Positions 35,185 through 43,460 of a DNA stretch of 64,000 nucleotides are shown piece by piece. The DNA lies in contig NZ_JAUHTR010000005.1 of the NCBI RefSeq assembly GCF_030418125.1, positions 62,001 to 126,000 of the forward strand, in the 5' to 3' direction. The notes below the pieces were generated by a model. That model saw only the letters and a list, made by a program, of their open reading frames with translations, had not been told where the DNA came from and made no database searches. Position numbers and translations under genes: made by a program. The DNA comes from Fictibacillus fluitans. GTDB taxonomy: Bacteria > Bacillota > Bacilli > Bacillales > Fictibacillaceae. Within the stretch, counting starts at the first letter, position 1; each line of letters begins with the position of its first letter.

Positions 35185-35272
35185 GACACTTTGAATACAC
35201 CTACTTATATTTTTTTCGCAATGATTTTGGTAAGATATAGATAGACTGTTGAAGAAACTTGAGGTGAAAATT

Positions 35273-35890
35273 GTGTTGGAAACGGATCGTTCACGCTCTG
35301 CCACCCATCAATCCTATGCCGTTCTAAGGGACAGGATTTTAAATGGCGAACTTCCAGGGGGCACCAAGATCGTGGAAGAAAAAATAGCCTCCGAACTGGG
35401 TTTCAGCCGGACGCCCATCAGGGAATCCATTCGGAAGCTGGAATACGAAGGACTCATTGTCAATAAACGGGTTGTCAAACCAACGGAAAAGGATTTACGG
35501 AATAACTTTCAGATGAGGATTCTGCTCGAAGGGTATGCTGCTCAATGTGCTGCTTCCTTTCTTCCTGAAAAGGATTTACAGGCGCTGTATGAATGCGTGG
35601 AGATCGGAAGAAAAGGAACGACCGAAGAAATCATGGACGCCAATGAGCGGTTTCATGAAATCATCGTACGGGCCAGCAATAATTCTGTCATGATTGACAC
35701 CATTGACCGTATGCAGTCGCTCATTTATCTGTTTCGAAAAACCGTTGTTCTCAATCAGCGTCCTCATCTCATTGATGAACATGAACAAATTTACGAAGCC
35801 ATTAAAGCACGCGACGGAGAAAAAGCTGCAGACCTGATGAAAAGGCACCTCCAGGCGGATCTTGATTTCTGCCTGCATATCATCGGCTGA
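35273..35890 (+). CDS. GntR-family regulator, FadR/FCD subfamily
   Basis: The 205-residue protein has a winged helix in the first 70 residues (SYAVLRDRILNGELPGGTKIVEEKIASELGFSRTPIRESIRKLEYEGLIVNK) and an all-helical FCD ligand domain, with the metal-ligand pattern DANERFHEIIVRASNN and HEQIYEAIKARDGEKAADLMKRHL. The start GTG 35273 is placed 6 bases after GAGGTG; the upstream TTG 35249 has no ribosome site. It is divergent from the acid-sugar operon and probably represses it through the GTATAC palindromes, with a sugar acid as inducer. Confidence 0.9.
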   Translation: MLETDRSRSATHQSYAVLRDRILNGELPGGTKIVEEKIASELGFSRTPIRESIRKLEYEGLIVNKRVVKPTEKDLRNNFQMRILLEGYAAQCAASFLPEKDLQALYECVEIGRKGTTEEIMDANERFHEIIVRASNNSVMIDTIDRMQSLIYLFRKTVVLNQRPHLIDEHEQIYEAIKARDGEKAADLMKRHLQADLDFCLHIIG

Positions 35891-35899
35891 TCATTTTAG

Positions 35900-35929
35900 C
35901 ATCCTTCAGTTTTTGGAGGATGTTTTTTT
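35900..35929 (+). terminator. Terminator after the GntR-family gene
   Basis: CATCCT pairs with AGGATG, with a T run of seven, 10 bases past the stop codon. Confidence 0.75.
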
Positions 35930-35933
35930 GCGC

Positions 35934-35964
35934 AAAAAAAGCACCTGATTTCTCAGATGCTTAA
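35934..35964 (-). terminator. Terminator after the amidase gene
   Basis: Read leftward, AAGCATCTGA pairs with TCAGGTGCTT (one G-U pair) followed by seven T. Confidence 0.85.
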
Positions 35965-35975
35965 AGACATAAACC

Positions 35976-37409
35976 TTAAGATCGCTGCATAAGCGGCTGT
36001 ACATCCCACTTTAGTGTGGACAAGGATGCTTCCTGCTCAAAGGCTGCTCCAACCTGATACAGCCGGGCTTCACTAAACGGCTTGCCGATCAGCTGCAGAC
36101 CGACCGGAAGTCCATCACTTGAGAATCCGCATGGGACCGACAAGCTTGGAAGACCGGTAACACAGGCGGGTTCCGTCAACCGCAAAAGTGCTGAACGGAC
36201 CTGCTCCGCCTGCCCGCCTACGGTAATCTCCGTCTGCCCGATATCCGGCGGCAAAATGGCGACTGTTGGCGCAGCAACGACATCCACCTGTTCAAACACG
36301 TTGTTGAAAGCTTCTCTCGCTTCCTGGCGGATTTCCTGGGCTTTTACATATTCATACCCACGGGCTTCCGCACTTTGCTTCAGCCGTTCCAGCACCGGCG
36401 GCTGATAATCCTGCGGACGGGAGAGAACGTGTTCTTCATGAAGGGCGTAGGCTTCACTTTGAAGGGTTTTAAGCTGGGTATAGGAAACCTTTGATAATAC
36501 AGGAATTTCTATATCCCGGATCACCGCTCCCAAGCCCTCAAGCACGTGAATCGCTTTCTTTACCTTTTCCTTCACTTCTTCGTCCACCCGGTCAAAGTAG
36601 AAGCTGGTTGGAATTCCAATTACCTTTCCAGAGATGGATTCACCAATACAGAGGGTGAAGTCTTCGTTCCCAAGGTTATGGGAGAACGGATCCTCATGGT
36701 CAAATCCAGCGAGCACGCCAAGCAGCAACGCATTATCACGGATACTGCGGGTCATCGGCCCTACATGGTCGAGTGTCTTTCCAAGCGGATAAATACCCGT
36801 TTTGCTTACCCTCCCAAAGGTGGGTTTCATTCCTACAATTCCTGTGGCTGAAGCAGGGATACGGATGGATCCCCCCGTATCTGTTCCCAGGGCACCAAAG
36901 CACAGGCCAGAGGCGACTGCGGCTCCCGATCCGCTGCTCGAACCCCCGGTCATTTTTGCCGGATTATACGGATTTCGTGCCGGTCCAAAATACGAAGCAT
37001 CTCCTGTAGGCCCGTATGCGAATTCCTGTGTGTTGCATTTGCCGATCAGGATGGCTCCGGCTTTTCTCAGCTTCTGGACCACCACCGCGTCACGGTCCGG
37101 AATAAAGTCTTGAAAGATTTTAGAACCCATTGTTGTCCGGATTCCCTTTGTGTAAATCAGATCCTTCAATCCGACTGGAACACCATGAAGCCGCCCCCGG
37201 CAGTTTCCCGCCATGATTTCCCCTTCTGCCTGCCGGGCTTCTTTCAACGCCTGCTCCTCAAGTACCGTTATAAAAGCATTCACGACAGGATTAACCTCTT
37301 GAATCCTATCCAACAATTCACGTACAACTTCAACAGGCGAAATTTCTTTTGTTTTGATTTCTTCAGATAGTGCCGAAAGACTTAATTGTAAAACCGTATT
37401 CTTATTCAT
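35976..37409 (-). CDS. Amidase (amidase signature family)
   Basis: The 477-residue enzyme has the Ser-cisSer-Lys triad of the amidase signature family: Lys82 in GVPVGLKDLIYTKG, Ser157 in MTGGSSSGSGAAVASG and Ser181 in GTDTGGSIRIPAS. It hydrolyses an amide of unknown identity; GatA is related, but no gatC/gatB is here, so tRNA amidation is excluded. GAGAGG lies before the ATG. It follows an MFS transporter gene by 12 bases, suggesting the transporter brings in the amide. A terminator follows. Confidence 0.9.
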   Translation of the reverse strand: MNKNTVLQLSLSALSEEIKTKEISPVEVVRELLDRIQEVNPVVNAFITVLEEQALKEARQAEGEIMAGNCRGRLHGVPVGLKDLIYTKGIRTTMGSKIFQDFIPDRDAVVVQKLRKAGAILIGKCNTQEFAYGPTGDASYFGPARNPYNPAKMTGGSSSGSGAAVASGLCFGALGTDTGGSIRIPASATGIVGMKPTFGRVSKTGIYPLGKTLDHVGPMTRSIRDNALLLGVLAGFDHEDPFSHNLGNEDFTLCIGESISGKVIGIPTSFYFDRVDEEVKEKVKKAIHVLEGLGAVIRDIEIPVLSKVSYTQLKTLQSEAYALHEEHVLSRPQDYQPPVLERLKQSAEARGYEYVKAQEIRQEAREAFNNVFEQVDVVAAPTVAILPPDIGQTEITVGGQAEQVRSALLRLTEPACVTGLPSLSVPCGFSSDGLPVGLQLIGKPFSEARLYQVGAAFEQEASLSTLKWDVQPLMQRS

Positions 37410-37421
37410 TGATTCCTCTCC

Positions 37422-38756
37422 TTAAACAGACGGCCGGTTGGCTGTTGGTGATTGTTTAATGGTGCGTTTAGAGCTTCCCGGTTTGACAAAGATCATGGCC
37501 ACCATACCCACAGCAGAAGCAATGGCAGCAGCGACAAACATGGCGCCATAACCGCTCATGGCCACCAGGGCTCCCGTTAATGTCGGTGCCACAATGGTGG
37601 CTATATTGGTGAAGAAGTGGGTGACTCCGCCAAACGTACCTGCCTTGGACGGCTCCGTATCAATGATGACGGTCCAATACACAGAGTTTGGCAAGAAGTT
37701 GAATGCATTCCCGATCGTCATGAGTGTAAGCACCGCGGTCACGCTGTGTACAGTAGGAATAAGGATAAAACAGATCGCCGTCAACAGAAGGGATACAACC
37801 GCAAGACCTGAGCGGGCAATGCGCAGACTTCCTGTCTTCCTTCGGAGAGCATCGGAAATTTTCCCTCCAAGCAGCACGGTCACACAGGCACCGGCCCAGG
37901 GAATCATCCCAAGATACCAGAGGGAGGCCAGCTTAAAATCAAAAGTATCCTGCAAATACTTCGGTGTCCAGGTTAAGATCAGGAAATTCACATACTGAAA
38001 CGCGAAATAACCGATCGCATTCATTATCAGCGTCGGATTACGGAAAAAGTGATGCCATGGCACCTGTTCTTCCTCTTTTTCGTCCACGAGTTTCTCTGAA
38101 CTTAACAGCTCCTTTTCATTCCGGATTTCTGCCAGTTCCTCTTTGGATACCTTCGGGTTGTCCTCCGGCTGGTCCGTAAACACCTTCATCCAGATGAAAA
38201 TCCAAATCAAGCCTATTACACCAAGAATAATAAACATTACTTTCCAGCTGGTAAACGATAATAGTGCAACTGCGATAGGAGCTGTCAGAAGAGCACCGAG
38301 CGGCGTTCCCAATAGTCCAAGCGAAGCAGCAAAGCCCCTTTCTTTTGGTGCCGCCCAGTTTGCCATTGTCCGGTTAATCGTGGAAAACGTCGGACCTTCT
38401 GCAAAGCCAAAAAGAATACGGAAAACAGCAAAACCGGCAATGGCCGAGCCGCCAAACAAGGCAAGACCAATTTCACCGGCAAAAGCGGTGCCCATTTCAA
38501 AAATCGACCAGGCAATCCCGACAACGATCCAAACAAACTTCGGCCCTTTTTTATCCGCCAAAGCTCCTCCAAACAGAGCTCCAAACATGTAACCGTAGCC
38601 AAAATAACCAAGAATTTGGCCCCACGTCTTCGGGTTCAATCCAAATTCTCCGATGATCGCCTCCTGCGCATAGGAGATGGCGCCCCGGTCAATGTAATTC
38701 ACCACGGTCATAAATACAATCATGCCGATGATAAAATACCGGTACTTTTCTCTCAT
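37422..38756 (-). CDS. MFS transporter, anion:cation symporter (ACS) type
   Basis: The 444-residue protein has twelve membrane helices and the ACS-subfamily start YRYFIIGMIVFMTVVNYIDRGAISYA, with a GGALADKKGPK loop after helix 2 and a long charged central loop near residues 190-230 (KEELAEIRNEKELL...). Members carry organic anions such as glucarate, hexuronates or phthalate. GGGAGAG lies before the ATG. It is the first gene of a two-gene unit with the amidase; an imperfect 20-bp palindrome lies 122 bases upstream. Confidence 0.9.
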   Translation of the reverse strand: MREKYRYFIIGMIVFMTVVNYIDRGAISYAQEAIIGEFGLNPKTWGQILGYFGYGYMFGALFGGALADKKGPKFVWIVVGIAWSIFEMGTAFAGEIGLALFGGSAIAGFAVFRILFGFAEGPTFSTINRTMANWAAPKERGFAASLGLLGTPLGALLTAPIAVALLSFTSWKVMFIILGVIGLIWIFIWMKVFTDQPEDNPKVSKEELAEIRNEKELLSSEKLVDEKEEEQVPWHHFFRNPTLIMNAIGYFAFQYVNFLILTWTPKYLQDTFDFKLASLWYLGMIPWAGACVTVLLGGKISDALRRKTGSLRIARSGLAVVSLLLTAICFILIPTVHSVTAVLTLMTIGNAFNFLPNSVYWTVIIDTEPSKAGTFGGVTHFFTNIATIVAPTLTGALVAMSGYGAMFVAAAIASAVGMVAMIFVKPGSSKRTIKQSPTANRPSV

Positions 38757-38877
38757 TCCGACTCTCTCCCTTCCTTATGTAAAACATTTAATCTATTCCC
38801 TTTCTGTAACAATTCAACCTGCAATAATACACATAGTGAAATAAATATTTTATATGACAGCTCAGAATTATTTTTTG

Positions 38878-38897
38878 TGACGGTTTTAAAACGGTCA
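38878..38897. promoter_or_regulatory. 20-bp near-palindrome upstream of the MFS-amidase unit
   Basis: TGACGGTTTTAAAACGGTCA is palindromic except at positions 5 and 16. It is a candidate operator for an unlinked regulator of the MFS-amidase unit or of the divergent SinI-like gene. The rest of the 264-base gap shows AT-rich sequence only. Confidence 0.5.
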
Positions 38898-39020
38898 GGA
38901 GTTAACGAATCTTATAAAAACACCATTTATTTTTAACATTAATTACATATGTTGCAATTTGCCACTCTTCTTTGGGTTTACAAATCGATTACTATTTAGT
39001 TAGATAGGAGTGTGTATATA

Positions 39021-39200
39021 ATGTATAAAACGTTCAAGATTTTAAAAGTACCCCGTCCAGAAACGATTAACGCACAATCTCCAGCAAAAGACGAACTAAC
39101 AGACCCAGAATGGTTGAAACTTGTAGAAGAAGCCATGGATTCCAGCATATCAAAAGAGCAATTTACACAGTTCCTGCGTGAGAAAAAGTCGCAGTATTAA
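39021..39200 (+). CDS. SinI-like anti-repressor peptide
   Basis: The 59-residue protein has the Sin helix-dimerisation region ELTDPEWLKLVEEAMDSSIS followed by KEQFTQFLREKKSQ, which matches the SinI domain (two helices that pair with SinR). SinI frees SinR-repressed biofilm genes. The start ATG 39021 is placed after AGGAGTG; the GTG at 39012 overlaps that site. No sinR-like HTH gene lies in this window, so it is an orphan copy. A terminator shared with the next gene follows. Confidence 0.78.
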   Translation: MYKTFKILKVPRPETINAQSPAKDELTDPEWLKLVEEAMDSSISKEQFTQFLREKKSQY

Positions 39201-39272
39201 TCCCAGCAACCGTTCCACTTATGGTACTTAACATCCTACTAACAATCACAACACATATACACCTCTATTCAT

Positions 39273-39319
39273 AAAAAAAGGCAGCAGCTCTGTTTCGAAC
39301 AGGATTGCTGCCTTTTTTC
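39273..39319. terminator. Bidirectional terminator between the SinI-like and KduD-like genes
   Basis: AAAAAAGGCAGCA pairs with TGCTGCCTTTTTT (13 bp) with an inner CTGTT/AACAG stem. T runs follow in both directions. Confidence 0.88.
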
Positions 39320-39321
39320 TC

Positions 39322-40071
39322 TTACCTGCCCAACCAGCCTCCGTCCACTGCCAGCAAATGGCCATGAATGTAATTTGACGCATCTGATGCAAGGAATACT
39401 ACGGTGCCTTTAAAGTCTTCAGCTGATCCCCATCGTCCTGCCGGAATCCGTTCGAGAATTTGGCGGTTTCTCGTTTCGTCCGCGATCAACGCCGAGTTCA
39501 TATCCGTAGCGATGTACCCCGGAACAATGGCATTGACGTTCACATTCTCCTTCGCCCATTCATTGGACAGGGCTTTTGTTAATTGAGCGACGCCCCCTTT
39601 TGCTGCTGCATATGCCGGGACAGTCAAGCCGCCCTGAAAGGACAAGAGCGAAGCCATGTTAATAATTTTTCCGGACTGCTGCCGGACCATGAACTTCCCT
39701 GCCTCCTGGCATAACAGCCATACGCATTTCAAGTTGACATTGATAACATTATCCCAATCCGTTTCCGAGAAAGATACCGATGGAGACCGGCGCTGGATGC
39801 CTGCATTATTCACGAGAATATCGATCTTTCCAAACTCCTTTACCACAGTTGGAATTGCATCCCGGACATGGGTCTGTTCTTCCAGATTGCAGTGCACAAT
39901 CATTGCACGCTGCCCGAGAGCCTCTATTTCTTTTTTTACTGCATCATCGGCAGTGTTGCGCTGCAGAAGTGCAATATCAGCACCAGCCTCTGCCAGCGCA
40001 AGCGCCATTTCGCGGCCAATTCCCCTCGTTGCACCAGTGATTGCCGCAACCCTACCTTCCAGTGAAAACAT
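39322..40071 (-). CDS. SDR-family oxidoreductase, KduD-like
   Basis: The 249-residue classical SDR has TGATRGIG, NNAGIQRR, the Ser in INMASLLSFQGG, and YAAAKGGV as active site. Length and the LLQRNTADD and FQGGLTVPAYAAAKGG blocks resemble 2-deoxy-D-gluconate 3-dehydrogenase (KduD) types, which act in uronate or pectin breakdown. The start ATG 40071 follows AAGGAG; the TTG at 40077 is too close to it. There is no kduI partner in the window, so the name is only by resemblance. Confidence 0.85.
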   Translation of the reverse strand: MFSLEGRVAAITGATRGIGREMALALAEAGADIALLQRNTADDAVKKEIEALGQRAMIVHCNLEEQTHVRDAIPTVVKEFGKIDILVNNAGIQRRSPSVSFSETDWDNVINVNLKCVWLLCQEAGKFMVRQQSGKIINMASLLSFQGGLTVPAYAAAKGGVAQLTKALSNEWAKENVNVNAIVPGYIATDMNSALIADETRNRQILERIPAGRWGSAEDFKGTVVFLASDASNYIHGHLLAVDGGWLGR

Positions 40072-40160
40072 GAACAACTCTCCTTCTGTTTATGAGTATA
40101 TATTGGCTGAATTGTCTGTCTATAAGTGTAGCGAAGCTTTCTCCCTGTGTAAATGCATAA

Positions 40161-40185
40161 TAAAAAGCACCCGGTGTGGGTGCTT
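40161..40185 (-). terminator. Terminator after the second SDR gene
   Basis: Read leftward, AAGCACCC pairs with GGGTGCTT followed by TTT, 15 bases after the stop codon. Confidence 0.75.
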
Positions 40186-40199
40186 TACAAGGCTGACGC

Positions 40200-40985
40200 T
40201 TATATTTCCAGTTCCCAATTTTCTTTTTCTGAGTCCTTCATTTTCTTTTCGGTTTCCTCTGGATAGGCGGTACGGAATGGATGATGCTCCATCGGAATGA
40301 TTTCCACCATTTTGCGGATCATGTCTTCCGGATCGTACTGATCCTTCAGACTTTCCTCTTGTTTTTTCATGTCCTCAATCCGTGTGAAATTCTTTCCTTT
40401 TTCAAACCATTTGTACTTCTCCTCGGCACTCCGGTCGTTGAATCCCGTTGCGAATGGGCCCGGGTTGATCGTCGCCACTTGAACATCGAACTCCGCCAAT
40501 TCCTTTCTCAGCGTCTGTGCAATGCCTTCAATCGCATGTTTTGTTGCCGTATACGGACCAACATACGGGGTAGCCGAAATCCCGGCAATGGAACTCATAA
40601 ACACAATTTTCCCGAACCCTTTTTCCACCAGCTTGGCGGCTGCCAGCTGTACAGTTTCAAGCGTGGCAAACACGTTCACTTCAAACAGCCCCCGAAAGCG
40701 GTCCAAAGGAACCTCCGCCAGCGGTCCGCCTTCATTGATCGCAGCATTAGCCAAAAAGATATCAAAGTCATGTTCCTTGATTTTCTCGCGGTCCCGCTCG
40801 TTGGTGATATCCAGCTTAAAGACTTCAATATCGAGATTCTTTTCCTGCACTTCCTTCATCAGATCACTCTGCTGGGACGTAAGCTCCGTCGTTGCAATCA
40901 CCTTATGCCCGTTTTGGGCGAGTCCTATAGCCGTTCCTCTTCCCAGTCCGCTTCCGGCACCTGTAATAAAAATAGTTTTTGACAT
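40200..40985 (-). CDS. SDR-family oxidoreductase
   Basis: The 261-residue protein shows TGAGSGLGRGTA (cofactor site), NAAINEGG, the Ser in VFMSSIAG and YTATKHAIEG as active site. The region after the active site reads INPGPFATGFNDR. TELTSQQSDL after the second strand lacks the acidic residue of NAD-type SDRs. Such proteins are often annotated as oxidoreductases without known substrate. CAGGAGG lies upstream. It is a single gene. Confidence 0.85.
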   Translation of the reverse strand: MSKTIFITGAGSGLGRGTAIGLAQNGHKVIATTELTSQQSDLMKEVQEKNLDIEVFKLDITNERDREKIKEHDFDIFLANAAINEGGPLAEVPLDRFRGLFEVNVFATLETVQLAAAKLVEKGFGKIVFMSSIAGISATPYVGPYTATKHAIEGIAQTLRKELAEFDVQVATINPGPFATGFNDRSAEEKYKWFEKGKNFTRIEDMKKQEESLKDQYDPEDMIRKMVEIIPMEHHPFRTAYPEETEKKMKDSEKENWELEI

Positions 40986-41174
40986 GCAGTTTAACGCCTC
41001 CTGATCATTTACTCTTCCACTTCTTCCCTTCCCTTTTCGCGACTCAGCTAAAACTCAATGGAAGATTTGAAAACGATTCCCATCCTGTTTTATGATAGAA
41101 GAAGAGTTATCCAGTAAATGAGGAGCTTCTGGCACGGATAAAAAGGATCCAGTTCTCCCAAAAGGACGTTTTTT

Positions 41175-42476
41175 ATGAGAATTCAGTTAGGTGTGATCGG
41201 TCCCTCCGATTCAATAGAATTGGTCAAAAAAGCAGCAGAGTATTTTGATACGATCGATATCCTCCCTTTTGTTTATAAAAGGCTCGAGGAAACAGTAGCG
41301 TTGATCGAGGAAAACAAACACCGGGTTGATCAGTGGTTTTTTTCCGGGCAGGCCCCGTATCATTATGCTCTGGCCAAAGGAATCATTGAAGAAAAGGAAG
41401 GCAGCTATGCACCCGTAAACGGCATCAGCCTGTATAAAACTCTGCTCGAAGCCCAGGTGAAAGAAAACAAAATTTTTTCGACCATGAGCGTGGACAGTAT
41501 TCAGGAAGATGAATTGAAGGATATCGGCGAAACGATCCCAGCCTTTCAGCTCTATACACTTCCTTATACGGGCTATCTTCCTCCAGAAGACCTGATCGGT
41601 TTTCATGTCCAGCTGTACAGAGAAGGCAAAACGGAAGTGGCCATCACGTTTATCCAGGAGGTTTATTTTGAGCTGAAGGCTCTTGGCATTCCTTGTTACC
41701 GGGTGACCCCCGGCATTCCTTCCATACGGCTCATGCTGCAGTATTTAAAAGAGTACAGCCTGTCACAATGGTACAAAAAAGCCCAGACGGCCATTCTCGG
41801 CATTACCGTATTCGATTCTCCGTCCTCAACTGACGAATCATATTATACATACAAGCGACGACAACAGGAGCTTGAGCTGCAGCGGATTCTGCTTCATTAC
41901 GCGGAACTGGTCCACGGCTCGTTTCAGCAGATCGGCGACGACCATTTTTATATCTACACCACACGCGGCGAAATGGACCTCCACTTCGGAGACAATTCAC
42001 TGCACCAATTAATCGAAGATACAAAGCTTCACAGCAACCTGCAGATTAACATTGGCCTTGGTTACGGGTTAACCGCGCTCGAGGCCGAGCAAAACGTCAG
42101 ACTCGCCTTCCGGTTTGCCCGCCGGTACGACAAACCGGTCATCATCCAGGTGAATGAGGACAAAACTGTAACTGAAAACCTGCAAACCAACGAACAAGTC
42201 TCCTATAACGGACGCTCCCTCGGGGATCAGTGGAAGGAAACGTTAAAGAACGCCAACATCAGTCCGGCGGTGGTCGGGAAAATCCAATCGTTCGCCCAGC
42301 GTTATAAAAAGAACACCGTTACTGCTCTTGAAGTATCGCAATGGCTAAAAGGAACCGAACGGAACGCCAGGCGCATCTTAACGGAACTCGAAAAATTGAA
42401 TCTGGCTGAGGTCACCGGTGAAGAGCAGTCCGGATACCGCGGCCGTCCGCGTAAAATCTATAAATTAAAACTGTAA
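41175..42476 (+). CDS. Transcriptional regulator with unusual sensor domains and C-terminal winged helix
   Basis: The 433-residue protein starts IQLGVIGPSDSIELVKKAAEYF, resembling a periplasmic-type or PrpR-like receptor fold used in the cytoplasm. The middle (about residues 205-330) looks like a degenerate nucleotidyl-cyclase fold (ILGITVFDS... and INIGLGYGLTALEAEQNVRLAFRFARR), as in CdaR-type regulators. The end (about 375-433) is a winged helix, TALEVSQWLKGTERNARRILTELEKLNLAEV. AAAGGAC lies before the ATG. It is a plausible regulator of the nearby abgT operon, whose promoter has repeated boxes. The exact family name is uncertain. Confidence 0.65.
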   Translation: MRIQLGVIGPSDSIELVKKAAEYFDTIDILPFVYKRLEETVALIEENKHRVDQWFFSGQAPYHYALAKGIIEEKEGSYAPVNGISLYKTLLEAQVKENKIFSTMSVDSIQEDELKDIGETIPAFQLYTLPYTGYLPPEDLIGFHVQLYREGKTEVAITFIQEVYFELKALGIPCYRVTPGIPSIRLMLQYLKEYSLSQWYKKAQTAILGITVFDSPSSTDESYYTYKRRQQELELQRILLHYAELVHGSFQQIGDDHFYIYTTRGEMDLHFGDNSLHQLIEDTKLHSNLQINIGLGYGLTALEAEQNVRLAFRFARRYDKPVIIQVNEDKTVTENLQTNEQVSYNGRSLGDQWKETLKNANISPAVVGKIQSFAQRYKKNTVTALEVSQWLKGTERNARRILTELEKLNLAEVTGEEQSGYRGRPRKIYKLKL

Positions 42477-42514
42477 AACCCTCCTTAATGGAGGGCTTTT
42501 TCGTTCATTCTTAT

Positions 42515-42943
42515 TTAATATTCGGACCGGTATTTTTCAGGAAGCAGCTCCATGACATTGCACTTTATGATCTCTCCATTATAAGGGAGAATAACCTCCG
42601 TCTCTTTGCCATAATCGCTAATTAGCTCCCGGCACATGCCGCATGGCGCGACCACCCAGCACGTTTCAGTATCTTCATGAGGATGAGGATGGGCAACAGC
42701 GACGATCGTCTCAAATTCATGCTCTCCCTCTGAAATTGATTTTCCAAGAGCCATTGCCTCCCCGCACACCGTTGTTCTTCCTATACTGCCTTCCACATGA
42801 ACTGCTGCAAATATCTTTCCTGTTCTTGATCTCACTGCAGCACCAATATGATGACGTTCATATCTATAGTTCTTTCCAATAACCTTTTCCGCTGCCTTAA
42901 TCAGTTCATAATCTCTTTCATCCAACGGCTTAACATTAAGCAT
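42515..42943 (-). CDS. Cytidine deaminase-like zinc enzyme
   Basis: The 142-residue protein has the deaminase zinc site in TVCGEAMALG (Cys-x-Glu variant) and APCGMCRELISDYG (PCxxC). The ligand set Cys, Cys, Cys with catalytic Glu fits cytidine or blasticidin-S deaminases. The extended HPHPHEDTE loop near residue 84 is not usual in Cdd. AAGGAGAGG lies before the ATG. It is transcribed away from the abgT operon. Nucleoside deamination is likely, but the substrate might be an antibiotic or modified base. Confidence 0.8.
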   Translation of the reverse strand: MLNVKPLDERDYELIKAAEKVIGKNYRYERHHIGAAVRSRTGKIFAAVHVEGSIGRTTVCGEAMALGKSISEGEHEFETIVAVAHPHPHEDTETCWVVAPCGMCRELISDYGKETEVILPYNGEIIKCNVMELLPEKYRSEY

Positions 42944-42974
42944 TGTGTTCCCTCTCCTTCAGTTCTGCATAGAT

Positions 42975-43205
42975 TTATACGTTTAATAGGATCTTCCGGG
43001 CCCTGTGCTGCGATTCCTTCTTCACAAAGAATTCGTAGAATGTCGATGCCGAAAAATCATTGGCACTGTAATTCGAGCCTATCCCCGAACTGCCCTGGTT
43101 GATTCGTTTGACCTTGTAGCTCAGCCCCTCGCTTTGGAAGGCTTGAGCCACTTTAAAATAGGTGTCTTGGTCAAGAGCTGTGTATACCGATATGCGCCTT
43201 GACAT
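42975..43205 (-). CDS. Small protein of unknown function, DUF2007-like fold possible
   Basis: The 76-residue product begins SRRISVYTALDQDTYFKVAQAFQSEGLSYKVKR and ends EFFVKKESQHRARKILL, a beta-alpha-beta-beta-alpha pattern like DUF2007 signal-transducer-like proteins. A Ser/Gly-rich loop (QGSSGIGSNYSANDFSAS) sits between. The ribosome site is weak and distant (GGAGAG about 22 bases upstream), so the start is uncertain. It could share a transcript with the deaminase gene. Confidence 0.5.
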   Translation of the reverse strand: MSRRISVYTALDQDTYFKVAQAFQSEGLSYKVKRINQGSSGIGSNYSANDFSASTFYEFFVKKESQHRARKILLNV

Positions 43206-43373
43206 AAAGTCAAATAGATTCGAAATATCTCTCCTTTCTCCATAAAACCCTTTTAAAAAGTTTATTCACTTCCATTGCGGAAACTCCTTTATGAATGGAA
43301 AAGAACGCAATCAAAAACTCATGTTAGGAAACTTAACATCTTTTAAAATTTTTCTTGAAAAAGAAGAAGGATT

Positions 43374-43402
43374 TTGTCAGACTATGCTGAATACTTTGTT
43401 AA
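43374..43402 (+). promoter_or_regulatory. Candidate promoter of the abgT operon
   Basis: TTGTCA (43374-43379) and TGTTAA (43397-43402) are 17 bases apart. The -10 box overlaps the first TTAACGGA box. Confidence 0.5.
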
Positions 43403-43430
43403 CGGAATATTAACGGACAATTTCCGTTAA
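43399..43430. promoter_or_regulatory. Three TTAACGGA boxes upstream of the abgT operon
   Basis: TTAACGGA occurs at 43399-43406 and 43410-43417 as direct repeats 11 bp apart, and inverted as TCCGTTAA at 43423-43430, forming a perfect palindrome with the second copy (5-base centre). It lies 31 bases before the ATG and overlaps the predicted -10, as expected of an operator. Confidence 0.75.
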
Positions 43431-43460
43431 TAAAAAACTGCAAAAGAAGGTGATTTTGAA

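Noticed and set aside
35976..37409. GatA subunit of glutamyl-tRNA amidotransferase
   Set aside because: No gatC or gatB is adjacent and the gene is paired with an MFS transporter, so a general amidase is more likely.
41070..41085. Possible cre (TGAAAACGATTCCC) before the regulator at 41175
   Set aside because: It has two mismatches to the cre consensus at conserved positions.
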